A stretch of 64,000 nt of DNA, from contig CAWAUB010000006.1 of the NCBI GenBank assembly GCA_963785155.1, positions 310,001 through 374,000 of the forward strand, read 5' to 3'. The DNA comes from DASUSH01 sp963785155 (lineage in GTDB: Bacteria > Actinomycetota > Thermoleophilia > Solirubrobacterales > 70-9). Position 1 is the first letter of the stretch. Every line of letters begins with the position of its first letter. Below, piece after piece: positions 1 to 8,182 of the stretch. A program made the position numbers and the translations under genes. The notes beneath the pieces are model-generated. The model did no database searches and was not told where the DNA came from. It saw only the letters and a list, made by a program, of their open reading frames with translations.

Positions 1-506
1 TGGATCACCCGCGCCTCGAGCCCGGAGGCCTCGACCGAGAGTGGATCACCCGCTGCGTCGGTGGCCCTGACCCGCACGTGCAACGGGCGCTCGACGTCGA
101 CGACTATTCCCGGGAGGCTGAGGCACCCTTCCTCCGCGGTCTCCCCTTCGTCGGAACGCCACTCGACCTCGGGATTCACGAGGGCGGTCGGGGTGGCGTC
201 GGGACCGGCCTGGAAGACGAGCAGGCGGCGCATCACGCCGAGCTGCGTCGCCGCGAGCCCGACGCCCAGGGCGTCGTGCATGATCGCCACCATCCGCTCG
301 ACCTCGGCAGCCAGTCCCGGCCCGTAGTCCTCGACCGGCGAGGCGGGCGAGCGCAGGACCGGGTCGCCGAACTTGCGTACGACGGCGAGCGCCTCGCGCC
401 GGCGCTCCAGGGTCTCCTCATCGAGGCCCTCGACGCGATCGTCGTCGGGCCCCTCGGGCTCGATCGGCTCGGTCTCCAGCTCGGCCTGTGCAGGCTGCTC
501 GCTCAC
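1..506 (-). CDS. def: Peptide deformylase, C-terminal end cut by the window edge
   Basis: Removes the N-formyl group from nascent proteins at the ribosome. The reading frame shows GVGLAATQLG (family motif 1, GxGxAAxQ) and EEGCLSLPG (motif 2, which carries the metal-binding Cys). The third motif, HExxH, would lie beyond the left edge. The GTG at 504-506 follows a CGGAG ribosome site 4-5 bases upstream and only 20 bases separate it from the priA stop, so the two are probably co-transcribed. There is an acidic N-terminal extension of about 40 residues before the usual start (VVRKFGDPVLRSPA), longer than typical deformylases. Confidence 0.93.
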   Translation of the reverse strand, partial: MSEQPAQAELETEPIEPEGPDDDRVEGLDEETLERRREALAVVRKFGDPVLRSPASPVEDYGPGLAAEVERMVAIMHDALGVGLAATQLGVMRRLLVFQAGPDATPTALVNPEVEWRSDEGETAEEGCLSLPGIVVDVERPLHVRVRATDAAGDPLSVEASGLEARVI

Positions 507-526
507 AACTCCGAGTTTAAGGAGAT

Positions 527-2752
527 TTACTGCGGATCCACGTCGACGCTGACCGAGACCTGGCGCAATTCGCGGGCGCCGACGGCGGCCTCGACGGCGT
601 CGCGAACCGACCGAACGGCCGCCGCCCGATCGGGAGACTTCACGAGGAGCTGGCGGCGGTTGCGGCCGCGCAGGCGGAAGCGCGGCGCCGGCCCCAGCAA
701 GGTCGCGGCGGCGGGCAGCGCCGGGCCGAGCCGAGCCGCCAATCCGGCGGCCGCGGCCTCGGCGTCGGACTCGGCCTCCGCGGTCAGCTCGATTCGGATC
801 AGGCTCGCGTACGGCGGGTAGTTCAGCTCACGGCGACGCTCGAGTTCGCCGGCGAGAAAGCCGGCGGCGTCATGACGGGACGCGGCGACGATGCTCGGGG
901 CGTCCGGCGCCAGGGTCTGGACCAGAACCCTCCCCCCTGCCTCGCCGCGGCCACTCCGCCCAGCGAGTTGTGCGACGAGCGCGAAGGTGCGCTCCTCGGC
1001 GCGGAAGTCGGGGAAGCGCAGGCTCGCGTCGGCGTCGAGAACGACGCTCAGCGTGACGTCGGCGAAGTCGTGGCCCTTGGCGACCATCTGGGTCCCGACG
1101 AGCACCGCCGAGGATGCCTCCTGGAAACGGCGCAGGACGCCGAGGTGCCCGCTGCCGCCGCTCGCCGAGTCGGAATCGAGCCGCATGATCGGAATTGGCG
1201 AGAGGATCTCGGCGAGCTCGTCGGCGATCCGCTCGCTGCCCACGCCGGCCTGGGCAAGGCTGACGGAGCCGCAGTCGGGACAGGTCGCCGGCAGCGGCTC
1301 CCCGTGGCCACAGTGGTGGCAGGCAAGCCGCCCCGCGTGCCGGTGGACGACGAGCGAGACGTCGCATTCCGGGCAGCCCCAGGCGCGGCCGCAGGAGCGG
1401 CAGCTGAGGTGCGGGGCGTAACCGCGCCGGTTGACGAGGACGATCGCCTTGCCGCTCTCGGCACGCAGGGCCTGGAGGGCATCGAGGGTGCTTTGGTGAA
1501 GGGGACCGGAGCGCCCGGAACGCTCGCGCATGTCGAGGATCTCGACCTCCGGCAGCGGCTGGGAGTCGACACGCTCGGGCAGGTCCAGCCGCTCCAGCTC
1601 CAGCCAGCTCTCCGGTCGGGGTGTCGCGGTGCCGGCGACGAGGGTCGCGCCGCAGAGCTCGGCGCGCTTGCGGGCGACGTGGCGCGCGTCGTAACGAGGA
1701 TCGCCCTCCTGCTTGTACGAGGCGTCGTGCTCCTCGTCGACCACGATCAGGCCGAGTGAGCCGACGGGCGCGAACACCGCCGAGCGGGGACCGACGCAGA
1801 TCTGCGCCTCGCCGGTCCGCAGGCGGCGCCATTCGTCGGCGCGCTCACCGTCGGAGAGCTGCGAGTGCATAAGGGCGACGCGGTCGCCGAAGCGCTCGCG
1901 GAAGCGGCCCATCGTCTGGGGGGTGAGCCCGATCTCCGGGACGAGGACGATCGCCCCCTCCCCACGCCCGAGCGCCGCCTGGACGACCGCCAGATAGACC
2001 TCGGTCTTGCCGGAGCCGGTAACGCCGTTCAGTAGAAAGCGAGAGCCGCGCGCCGACTCGATGGCATCGACCGCACGCCGCTGATCCTTCGTCAGCTCAA
2101 CGGGCCCGCGGACCGCGCCAATCGAGGCGACCTCGGGCCGGCGCGAGACCTCGACCTCGCGGGTGCGGACGAGCCCGCGGTCCTCGAGCCGGCGGATCGT
2201 CGCGCGATCGGCTGCCTCCAGCTCGGCGGCCGCGAGCTCCTCGCCGAGCAGCTTTGCGGGCCCCTCGTCGAGCACGCCGAGCGCCTCCAATACTGCGCGC
2301 TGACGGGAGCCGAGGCGCATCCCGTCGGCCAGCGCCTCGGCTGCCGCTGGGGTCGCCGCGATGCGCAGCTCGGTTCGCGGCTTCACCGGGCCACGCGAGC
2401 GACCGGTGCCCGGCGGGAGCACGAGCCCCAGGCCGCGAGCGGGTGTCGAGCAGTACTCGGCGGCGGTCCAAAGTGCGAGCTCGACCAACTCCGGCGGCAC
2501 GCCTGCGCCGAGGGCGGCGATCGGCTCGGCGAGCCGCTCGCGAGGAAGGTCGCTGGTTTCAGCCAGGTCGACCACCACCCCGTGAATCTTGCGCGGCCCG
2601 AACGGGACCAGAAGGACGCTGCCGACCCCGACCTCCGAGAGTCGCGGCGGCAGCAGGTAGTCGAACGGCCCCCGCAGGGCGCGGGCGGTGGTGAGGGGCT
2701 CGACCTTCGCGATGGACATCTCTGATTTGAAACTAGGGACGGGCCCGGACAT
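527..2752 (-). CDS. priA: Primosomal protein N' (replication restart helicase PriA)
   Basis: 741 residues, normal family length. It reloads the replicative helicase at stalled forks. Visible in order: N-terminal 3'-DNA-binding domain, Walker A (GVTGSGKTEVY), a DEEH box (DEEHDASYKQ), eight Cys in the zinc-binding insert (CRSCGRAWGCPEC, then HHCGHG and CPDCGS), and helicase motifs V/VI (GTQMVAKGHDF, AGRSGRGEAGG). In classical actinomycetes PriA has lost its ATPase motifs; here they are intact, supporting a deep-branching lineage (inference). An internal ATG at 2719 just before 'SIAKVEPL' is an equally plausible start. It is divergent from the PH-domain gene by 18 bases and precedes def, a common priA-def order. 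Confidence 0.96.
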   Translation of the reverse strand: MSGPVPSFKSEMSIAKVEPLTTARALRGPFDYLLPPRLSEVGVGSVLLVPFGPRKIHGVVVDLAETSDLPRERLAEPIAALGAGVPPELVELALWTAAEYCSTPARGLGLVLPPGTGRSRGPVKPRTELRIAATPAAAEALADGMRLGSRQRAVLEALGVLDEGPAKLLGEELAAAELEAADRATIRRLEDRGLVRTREVEVSRRPEVASIGAVRGPVELTKDQRRAVDAIESARGSRFLLNGVTGSGKTEVYLAVVQAALGRGEGAIVLVPEIGLTPQTMGRFRERFGDRVALMHSQLSDGERADEWRRLRTGEAQICVGPRSAVFAPVGSLGLIVVDEEHDASYKQEGDPRYDARHVARKRAELCGATLVAGTATPRPESWLELERLDLPERVDSQPLPEVEILDMRERSGRSGPLHQSTLDALQALRAESGKAIVLVNRRGYAPHLSCRSCGRAWGCPECDVSLVVHRHAGRLACHHCGHGEPLPATCPDCGSVSLAQAGVGSERIADELAEILSPIPIMRLDSDSASGGSGHLGVLRRFQEASSAVLVGTQMVAKGHDFADVTLSVVLDADASLRFPDFRAEERTFALVAQLAGRSGRGEAGGRVLVQTLAPDAPSIVAASRHDAAGFLAGELERRRELNYPPYASLIRIELTAEAESDAEAAAAGLAARLGPALPAAATLLGPAPRFRLRGRNRRQLLVKSPDRAAAVRSVRDAVEAAVGARELRQVSVSVDVDPQ

Positions 2753-2770
2753 CGCCCCGACGCGTCACTT

Positions 2771-3319
2771 ATGCTCCGACCCGTGGCACCCAAGCTGAAT
2801 CCCGGCGAGCAGGTGATCTTCGAGGGCCACCCCTCGTGGCGCTCGATCCTCGACTTCTATCTGAAGGGGATCGCAGCGACCGCCGTGATCGCGCTACTTG
2901 TCAGCCTGGTCACAGAATTCATCGGCGACGGGGTGGACAAGGGCCTGGTCACGATCGTCGCCGTGGTGGGCGTCGCGCTGACGATCCTCATCGGCTTCAT
3001 CAAACGGATCGCCACCGACTACGTGATCACCGATCGCCGCCTTCACATCAAGCGCGGCATCATCTCGCGGACGATCCAGGAGACCCGGCTCGTGCGAGTG
3101 CAGAACGTGAACTACAACCAGAGCGTGATCCAAAGGGCGCTGCAGATCGGCAACGTCGACTTCGACACCGCAGCCGGAGACGATTACAACTTCGTCTTCG
3201 AGGGAGTCGCCCAGCCTGAGGAGGTCGTCCACCAGGTCGACCGCGCCACGCGGCTCGCCGGCGACGACGGCATGGGCACGGATCACGGGCAGCACGAGCC
3301 TCGCGAGCCCGTCGCCTGA
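2771..3319 (+). CDS. PH-domain (bPH2/YdbT-like) membrane protein
   Basis: 182 residues. The N-terminus 'LNPGEQVIFEGHPSWR' and the core 'TDYVITDRRLHIKRGIISR' are typical of bacterial PH-domain proteins (DUF304 family). Two hydrophobic segments lie at about residues 35-55 and 62-80, so the protein is anchored in the membrane with the PH domain in the cytoplasm. Function is unknown in this family; some members are envelope-stress or lipid-associated proteins. It starts 18 bases from the divergent priA start, so the two genes share one short promoter region. The C-terminal tail is polar and low in conservation. Confidence 0.8.
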   Translation: MLRPVAPKLNPGEQVIFEGHPSWRSILDFYLKGIAATAVIALLVSLVTEFIGDGVDKGLVTIVAVVGVALTILIGFIKRIATDYVITDRRLHIKRGIISRTIQETRLVRVQNVNYNQSVIQRALQIGNVDFDTAAGDDYNFVFEGVAQPEEVVHQVDRATRLAGDDGMGTDHGQHEPREPVA

Positions 3320-3507
3320 CCCTGGTCGGGCGACAGGACGAACTGAGCAGGATCCGGGCCGCGCTCGAGCGGCTCGATAGCGGTGAGGCATCGGTCCTGG
3401 AGCTTGTCGGCGAGCCCGGGATCGGCAAGACGCGGTTGCTCTCCGCGTTGCGCGAGCTCGGAGCCCTCCTGAGCAGGGTGGCGCGGCGCTCAGCGACCTG
3501 CGGGTGA
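3319..3507 (+). pseudogene. N-terminal fragment of an AAA-type regulatory ATPase
   Basis: The frame reads TLVGRQDELSRIRAALERLD and then LVGEPGIGKTRLL, a Walker A motif in the form found in LuxR-type and adenylate-cyclase-linked signal ATPases. It has no start codon, overlaps the end of the PH gene, and stops after about 60 residues just past the P-loop. The rest of the ATPase is missing. A different protein's C-terminus begins in another frame near 3460, so the two look fused by a deletion or rearrangement. I see no way this makes a functional protein. Confidence 0.6.
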
Positions 3508-3806
3508 CGCCGAAGCGAATCCGCGTCGGCAGCTCGGCACCCCGGCTGGTGCGCGGCAAGCGCGGCGGCAGGATCGAGTTCCGTCTCACCGCGGACGCCA
3601 GGGTCACGCTGCAGTTCCAGCGCAGCAAGGGCGGCAGTGCCAGGTCGATCGTGGTCGACGCCCGAGCCGGCGCCAACAGCGTCCGCCTCCAGGGTCGCGT
3701 TAACACGAGGCGCGCCCTGAAGCCCGGTCGCTACACGATCGCAGCCTCGGTCCCCGGCTCCGCGCCACTGACCACTCCGTTCACGATCGTCGGCGAAGCC
3801 CGGTGA
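3462..3806 (+). pseudogene. C-terminal fragment of a secreted cell-surface protein
   Basis: Frame reads GGAALSDLRVTPKRIRVGS and ends in 'GRYTIAASVPGSAPL', a beta-rich pattern typical of the last domain of large exported proteins in Thermoleophilia (family recognition from pattern only). No signal peptide or upstream domains remain. The possible GTG at 3504 would give 100 residues starting inside the domain. It follows directly on the broken ATPase fragment, which supports a deletion junction around 3455-3475 or a misassembly. Confidence 0.5.
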
Positions 3807-4091
3807 TGCGCGACGTACCTACTCCATCACCGGCACCAGCCGGCCGAATGCGCAGCCGCCTTCGCAGCGTGGAGGGGCTTCCCCAGCCCGCTGCGAGGGC
3901 GGCCTGCCCTCTGCAACTGCCTCGACGGCCGCCACGAGGCGTGGTGGCAGGTCGAGGCCGACGACAGCGCGGCTGCGCTTTCGCTATTGCCGCGGTTTGT
4001 GGCGGAGCGGACCGAGCCGGTCAGGGCCCGCGAGATCGAGACGGCCGTGAGGGGCGAAAAACGGCAACAACTAGCGGCAATAAAGGGGTGA
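3806..4091 (+). CDS. Small conserved hypothetical protein, frame broken at codon 2
   Basis: After one extra base next to the ATG at 3806-3808, the frame reads (M)ATYLLHHRHQPAECAAAF and runs to TGA at 4089-4091, with internal 'WRGFPSPLRGRPALC' and 'AWWQVEADDSAAALSLLP'. The composition (His-rich start, WW, alternating alpha/beta pattern) resembles small ferredoxin-like-fold proteins of the DUF3303/SCO4226 kind; I cannot name the family with certainty. Total length is a multiple of three plus one, exactly as expected for a single inserted base (about 3809). Its start overlaps the stop of the preceding fragment (TGATG). A competing frame here is arginine/proline-rich and looks like a shadow. Confidence 0.55.
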
Positions 4092-4152
4092 CGTCCGTGA
4101 CGCTTCCGTGACACCGCGCGCGCCACAGGCGACACGAAACCGCTCAGGATCA

Positions 4153-4203
4153 GACGTGTGGCGGCAAACCGATCGACCAGTCGACGGTTATCCGCCACAC
4201 GTC
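4153..4203. repeat. Long inverted repeat / hairpin
   Basis: GACGTGTGGCGG (4153-4164) is exactly complementary to CCGCCACACGTC (4192-4203), a 12-bp perfect stem. Further short pairings (ACCG with CGGT, CGA with TCG) are possible inside the 27-base loop. It sits in non-coding DNA between two small plus-strand genes. There is no T-run on either side, so it is not a classical intrinsic terminator. It could be a terminator of the T-less type, a repeat-element end or a protein site. Confidence 0.7.
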
Positions 4204-4261
4204 CGCTTGGGAGGCGCGCGGGAGGCCGAGATTTCGCGCGCTAGCTCGACGCTGCCGCCGA

Positions 4262-4689
4262 CAACCAGGGCCTCACCCTCACCAGAAGCTCTGCTTGTCG
4301 CCGAGGCTCAGCGACGGCGGAGTCCGCCGACCGACTTGCGCTCCGAGCCGACCTTCAGCGCTCCTAACCCCGGCGTCTACTCCCTCGGCCGCCGCCACCT
4401 CAGGCCCGTCTGAGCACTGGATGGCCGCCGTGCTCGAACCTGACTCCACAAACGAAGCGCTCGAAGAACCGCTGCGAACGCCGCCTCTTGAGCTCCTGAC
4501 GCGCTGAGGACCTCGCCCTCCCAGAGATCAACCCCGCCCTGGTCTTCGAGAACGCGCACCGGCCACCCGCGACTTCCGCTGGCTCCTTGCTCCGGGCCGG
4601 CTACCGCACGATCCGGGTTACCTGGCGGCAGCTGCGGGACGAGCCCGAGCCTGGTCGTCGCAACGATCCGCGCCGCCCTGAAGGCCTAG
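4262..4689 (+). pseudogene. Decayed AbiEi-type/DUF559 endonuclease-fold gene
   Basis: Pieces of one protein appear in order but in different frames: 'RLSDGGVRR' then 'PGVYSLGRRHLRP' and 'HWMAAVL' (the winged-helix start of AbiEi_4-type proteins, usually PGVYAVGH...), then 'CERRLL..LLTR' and 'LALPEINPAL' (start of the DUF559 domain), and finally 'LLRAGYRTIRVTWRQLRDEP' and 'LVVATIRAALKA' (its C-terminus). The catalytic middle of DUF559 is missing and at least three frame changes are needed. The family includes toxin-antitoxin and patch-repair-like nucleases. Its stop TAG shares the CTAG palindrome with the metK stop on the other strand. I rate it a true pseudogene because sequence is deleted as well as shifted. 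Confidence 0.65.
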
Positions 4690-5900
4690 AGCCCGGCGGC
4701 GGAGCGGAGTGCGTCGGCGCGGTCGGTGCGCTCCCAGGTGAAGTCCTTGTCCTCCCGGCCGAAGTGGCCGTAGGCCGCGGTCTTCTGGTAGATCGGGCGG
4801 TGCAGGTCGAGTTCCGCGCGGAAGGAGCCGGGCCGCAGGTCGAAGTTCTCGCTGACGAGCTCGGCGATCTTGGCGCGGTCGATCTTCTCGGTGCCGAACG
4901 TCTCGACCATGACCGAAACCGGGTGGGCGACGCCGATCGCGTAGGCCACCTGGACCTCGCAGCGGTCGGAGAGCCCGGCGGCGACGACGTTCTTCGCCAC
5001 CCAGCGCGCCGCGTAGGCGGCGGAACGGTCGACCTTCGAGGGGTCCTTGCCGGAGAACGCGCCGCCGCCGTGGCGGGCCATGCCGCCGTAGGTGTCGACG
5101 ATGATCTTCCGCCCGGTCAGGCCCGCGTCGCCGACCGGCCCGCCGATCACGAAGCGGCCGGTGGGATTGACGAGGAAGTTCTTGTTCGTGTTCAGCTTCG
5201 CCTCGTCGTAGAGGCCGGCCGGGAGGACCGGATGGACCACGTGCTCCCAGAGGTCGGGGCGGATCAGCGTGTCCGTATCGATTCCATCCTTGTGCTGGGT
5301 CGAGATCAGGAGCTTCTCGATCTCGACCGGCTTGCCGTCCTCGTAGCGAACCGTGACCTGAGTCTTGCCGTCGGGCCGCAGGTAGGGGACGACCTCGCCC
5401 TTGCGGACCTCTGCAAGCCGATGGGCGAGCTTGTGCGCAAGCGAGATCGGCAGCGGCATCAGCTCGGGCGTCTCGTTCGTCGCGTAGCCGAACATCATTC
5501 CCTGGTCGCCCGCGCCGGCGACGTCGAGCTCGTCGTCGTCCGCCGGGTCGGTGCGTGCCTCGAGCGCCTCGTCGACGCCCTGGGCGATGTCCGGCGACTG
5601 CTTGTCGATCGCGTTCAGGACGGCCGCGGAGTCGGCCGAGAAGCCCAGGTCGGCATCCGTGTATCCGATCCGGCGGATCGTGTCGCGGGCGATCTCCTGG
5701 ATGTCCACGTAGGTGTCGGTCGAGATCTCGCCGGAGACGACGACGAGGCCCGTGTTGACGAGCGTCTCGCAGGCGACACGGCCGGTCGGGTCGTCGCTCA
5801 GGACGGCGTCAAGCACGCCGTCGGAGATCTGGTCGGCGACCTTGTCGGGGTGGCCCTCGGTTACCGATTCCGAGGTGAACAGGTAGGAGCTCTCGGCCAT
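4686..5900 (-). CDS. metK: S-adenosylmethionine synthase
   Basis: 404 residues. Makes S-adenosylmethionine from methionine and ATP in the cytoplasm. Clear family motifs: LFTSESVTEGHPDK at the N-terminus, GAGDQGMMFGYATNETPELMP, GGGAFSGKDPSKVDRS and the final DLRPGSFRAELDLHRPIYQ. Intact and of normal length. It follows the DUF3352 gene by 43 bases with no visible promoter or SAM-riboswitch-sized leader, so transcription probably comes from upstream (cmk-der side). In related genomes metK commonly lies near priA/def; here a plus-strand patch separates them. Confidence 0.98.
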   Translation of the reverse strand: MAESSYLFTSESVTEGHPDKVADQISDGVLDAVLSDDPTGRVACETLVNTGLVVVSGEISTDTYVDIQEIARDTIRRIGYTDADLGFSADSAAVLNAIDKQSPDIAQGVDEALEARTDPADDDELDVAGAGDQGMMFGYATNETPELMPLPISLAHKLAHRLAEVRKGEVVPYLRPDGKTQVTVRYEDGKPVEIEKLLISTQHKDGIDTDTLIRPDLWEHVVHPVLPAGLYDEAKLNTNKNFLVNPTGRFVIGGPVGDAGLTGRKIIVDTYGGMARHGGGAFSGKDPSKVDRSAAYAARWVAKNVVAAGLSDRCEVQVAYAIGVAHPVSVMVETFGTEKIDRAKIAELVSENFDLRPGSFRAELDLHRPIYQKTAAYGHFGREDKDFTWERTDRADALRSAAGL

Positions 5901-5943
5901 GAAGGCGGGGATGCTAGTGGGCGATTCCGGAATGCGAGCCGGG

Positions 5944-8175
5944 TCAGCCGACGGGGACGCGCACGGTCGTGTCCAGCGTCGTCTCCCCCTGCTCGACCGT
6001 GAGTGCCAACGACTCCAGGCGGCGTAGGTCGGTGGCGAACAGCGCGTAGGCGGGATCCTCCGCGAGCCCCTCGCGCTCGGCGAGCGCGAGCAGGTCGGTC
6101 AGGTTGAGGTAGGCGAGGAGCGACGGTTCCTCGGGCAAGCCCTCCGTCGCCTCCTTGTAGGGAACCGTGTCCCCCAGTCCGCCCTTGCCTCCGGCGACCT
6201 GGGCGACTCCGCGCGGATCCGTCGCCACGACGAGCTTGCCGTCGAAGAGCGCATAGGTGAGGTCGACCGTGCGCGAGAGCCGCAGGCTGGCACCCTCGAC
6301 CCCCTCGATCTCGCGCTTCTCGAAGACCGGGGCCTGCAGCGACTCGGCGGGATCGAGTGCCTCGGCCAGCGGGCCCTGCAGCTTCGCGAGGGACTCCTGG
6401 GCAACGCCCTCCTCGACCTCGTCCGCGACGAAGAGCAAGTACGGAACACCGGTGGGCGGCACGACGCCGGGCGCGGGTGGCGCCCCTTCGGACGGCAGAA
6501 GGTCCTCCGGCGAGACCTCACCGGGGTTGTCGGGCCCGATGTCCGAGCCGGGGACCGGCGCCTCGGACTCCCCTTCTCCCTCCCCCGTGTTCTCTGCGGC
6601 GCCGCCCGCCGGCTGGATCGCGAACGCGGCCTCGCCGCGGAGCAGGGGCAGCAGCTCCGACTGGACGTCGAGCTTGCCCGTTCGCTGGAGATCGTCGATC
6701 AGGTCGTCGAAGCCCGTCGCAACCCCCGGTGCCTCGGCGATCGCCTGGGTGAAGAGGTCCTCGATCGAGGCGGCCGGATCGCCGAGGCCGAGGTAGCCCA
6801 GAGTCTCAGGGCTGAGGTCCGCGGTGAGGGAGGGCTCGAAGGCCGGGAACGCCTCGAAGAAGCCGGGCGATGCCTCGGTCCGTTCCGGGTCGAGCTGGGA
6901 GTGCAGGGAGACCTCGATCGCGCCCTCCTCCGCAACGAGCGCGGCACCCGCTCCGGTGGTCGCCTCGAAGTCGATGAAGGCATCCATAGAGCCGAGCGTT
7001 CCTGGGTCCTCCGCGAGCAACTCGGCGACGCCATCTTCGGAAACCGCGATCTCAGCGACCGCGTCCTCGGGCAGCGCCTGCAGCACCTGCTCATAGACGG
7101 CCGACGTGGTGAGCGCCCGAGCATCGCCCTGGGCGACGTCGATCGTGCTCTCGACGGCGGCCTGGCTGCCGATGACCAGGAAGCCGGCGACGATCGCGCT
7201 CGCCTCGCCGCGCTGGTCGACGCGCACAGCGACGCCGGCGTGGTCTGACTCCGTCTGCGGGCCCGAGGCCATCGACTCGGCGAAGGCCTCGGCCCCCGCC
7301 GTGCTCGCGACCTCGAAGAGGAACGCCTGATCGACCCCACCGCCCTCCCCGGGGACGAAGGTGAGGGCGATCTCGCCGCCAAGCCACGGGCGCACGTCCG
7401 CCTCGAAGTCAAACCCACCGGGCCCGCCCACCCCGACGCCGCTGGGACCCGGCGCGAAGGCGAGCAGCTGCTCGGTGAGGCTGGGAAGACGTGCGGCGAC
7501 CTGCGTCGCGGCCGCGAACTGGTCGGTCTCCGGGTCGACGTTCGCGTGGGCGTAGGCGAGCGCGTTGCCCGGGACGATCTTGGCGGCGTCGTCCTCGGGC
7601 GGGCACGTATCGCCCGCCGGGAACTGGCATGGCAGGTTGGGGACGGCGGCGAACCAGACGATCGCGACGAAGGCCGCGAACGCGAGCGCCGCTGCGATCC
7701 GGCGCCGGGTGTGGAGGGAGAACCGGAACCAGAATCCGCGCAGGCTGGAGCCGACGGCGACCAGTCCGCGGCCAATCGCCTCGAGGCCGCGCCCGATGAC
7801 GTACAGGGCGTCGCCAAAGACGTAGCGGACGCTGCGAAGCGCAGAGGCGATGCGTGAGCCGAGCGACAGTCCCGACCGCGACTCGCCCTCGCTCTCATCC
7901 CGGCGGCGCAGCCGGGGCCGCGAGGGGAGACTCGGGCGCGATGGGAGGCTGGGACGAGACGGGAGGCTCGGACGCGAGGGAAGCCGATCCCGAAGCGAAC
8001 GCCGCCCCGAGGTCTCCGACCCCTCTGTCCCCAGCTCCGTCCCCTCGGTCTCCGTCCCCAAAGGCTCCGTCCCTTCGGTCCCCTCCTGGGACCGCTTCGC
8101 AGCGCGCGCGGCTCGGCGGGAGCGAATCCGTTCGCGGATCCCCTCCCCGGAGGGAAGTTTCGGCCAGCGTGGCAC
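5944..8175 (-). CDS. DUF3352 family membrane protein with repetitive cytoplasmic N-terminus
   Basis: 743 residues. The first ~150 residues are basic and repetitive: a Gly-Thr-Glu repeat block (about residues 30-55) and four tandem copies of LPSRPS (about residues 63-88). One transmembrane helix follows (IAAALAFAAFVAIVWFAAV, near residue 165), then 'PCQFPAGDTCPPED' and a large extracytoplasmic DUF3352 domain beginning 'IVPGNALAYAHANVDPETD'. Function of DUF3352 is unknown. It lies 7 bases after der and 43 before metK, so it belongs to that transcription unit. The Gly-Thr-Glu block is encoded by a GGGACGGAG-type repeat also present in an unrelated gene near 40.5 kb. Confidence 0.85.
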   Translation of the reverse strand: MPRWPKLPSGEGIRERIRSRRAARAAKRSQEGTEGTEPLGTETEGTELGTEGSETSGRRSLRDRLPSRPSLPSRPSLPSRPSLPSRPRLRRRDESEGESRSGLSLGSRIASALRSVRYVFGDALYVIGRGLEAIGRGLVAVGSSLRGFWFRFSLHTRRRIAAALAFAAFVAIVWFAAVPNLPCQFPAGDTCPPEDDAAKIVPGNALAYAHANVDPETDQFAAATQVAARLPSLTEQLLAFAPGPSGVGVGGPGGFDFEADVRPWLGGEIALTFVPGEGGGVDQAFLFEVASTAGAEAFAESMASGPQTESDHAGVAVRVDQRGEASAIVAGFLVIGSQAAVESTIDVAQGDARALTTSAVYEQVLQALPEDAVAEIAVSEDGVAELLAEDPGTLGSMDAFIDFEATTGAGAALVAEEGAIEVSLHSQLDPERTEASPGFFEAFPAFEPSLTADLSPETLGYLGLGDPAASIEDLFTQAIAEAPGVATGFDDLIDDLQRTGKLDVQSELLPLLRGEAAFAIQPAGGAAENTGEGEGESEAPVPGSDIGPDNPGEVSPEDLLPSEGAPPAPGVVPPTGVPYLLFVADEVEEGVAQESLAKLQGPLAEALDPAESLQAPVFEKREIEGVEGASLRLSRTVDLTYALFDGKLVVATDPRGVAQVAGGKGGLGDTVPYKEATEGLPEEPSLLAYLNLTDLLALAEREGLAEDPAYALFATDLRRLESLALTVEQGETTLDTTVRVPVG
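8024..8095. repeat. Degenerate TCCGTCCCC tandem repeat inside a coding region
   Basis: The plus strand reads several imperfect copies of (C)TCCGTCCCC, including CTCCGTCCCC, CTCCGTCCCCAAAGG and TCCGTCCCTTCGGTCCCC. The same core, with the same AAA/TTT interruption (CGTTTGGGGACGGAG on the other strand), occurs at 40539-40582 in another gene. Both are in a frame that encodes Gly-Thr-Glu repeats. Confidence 0.7.
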
Positions 8176-8182
8176 CCCCGCG

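Noticed and set aside
5901..5943. SAM riboswitch before metK
   Set aside because: The 43-base gap is too short and shows no matching stems.
4587..6002. 471-codon plus-strand ORF opposite metK
   Set aside because: Same antisense effect; its only plausible coding part (before 4689) belongs to the AbiEi/DUF559 remnant.
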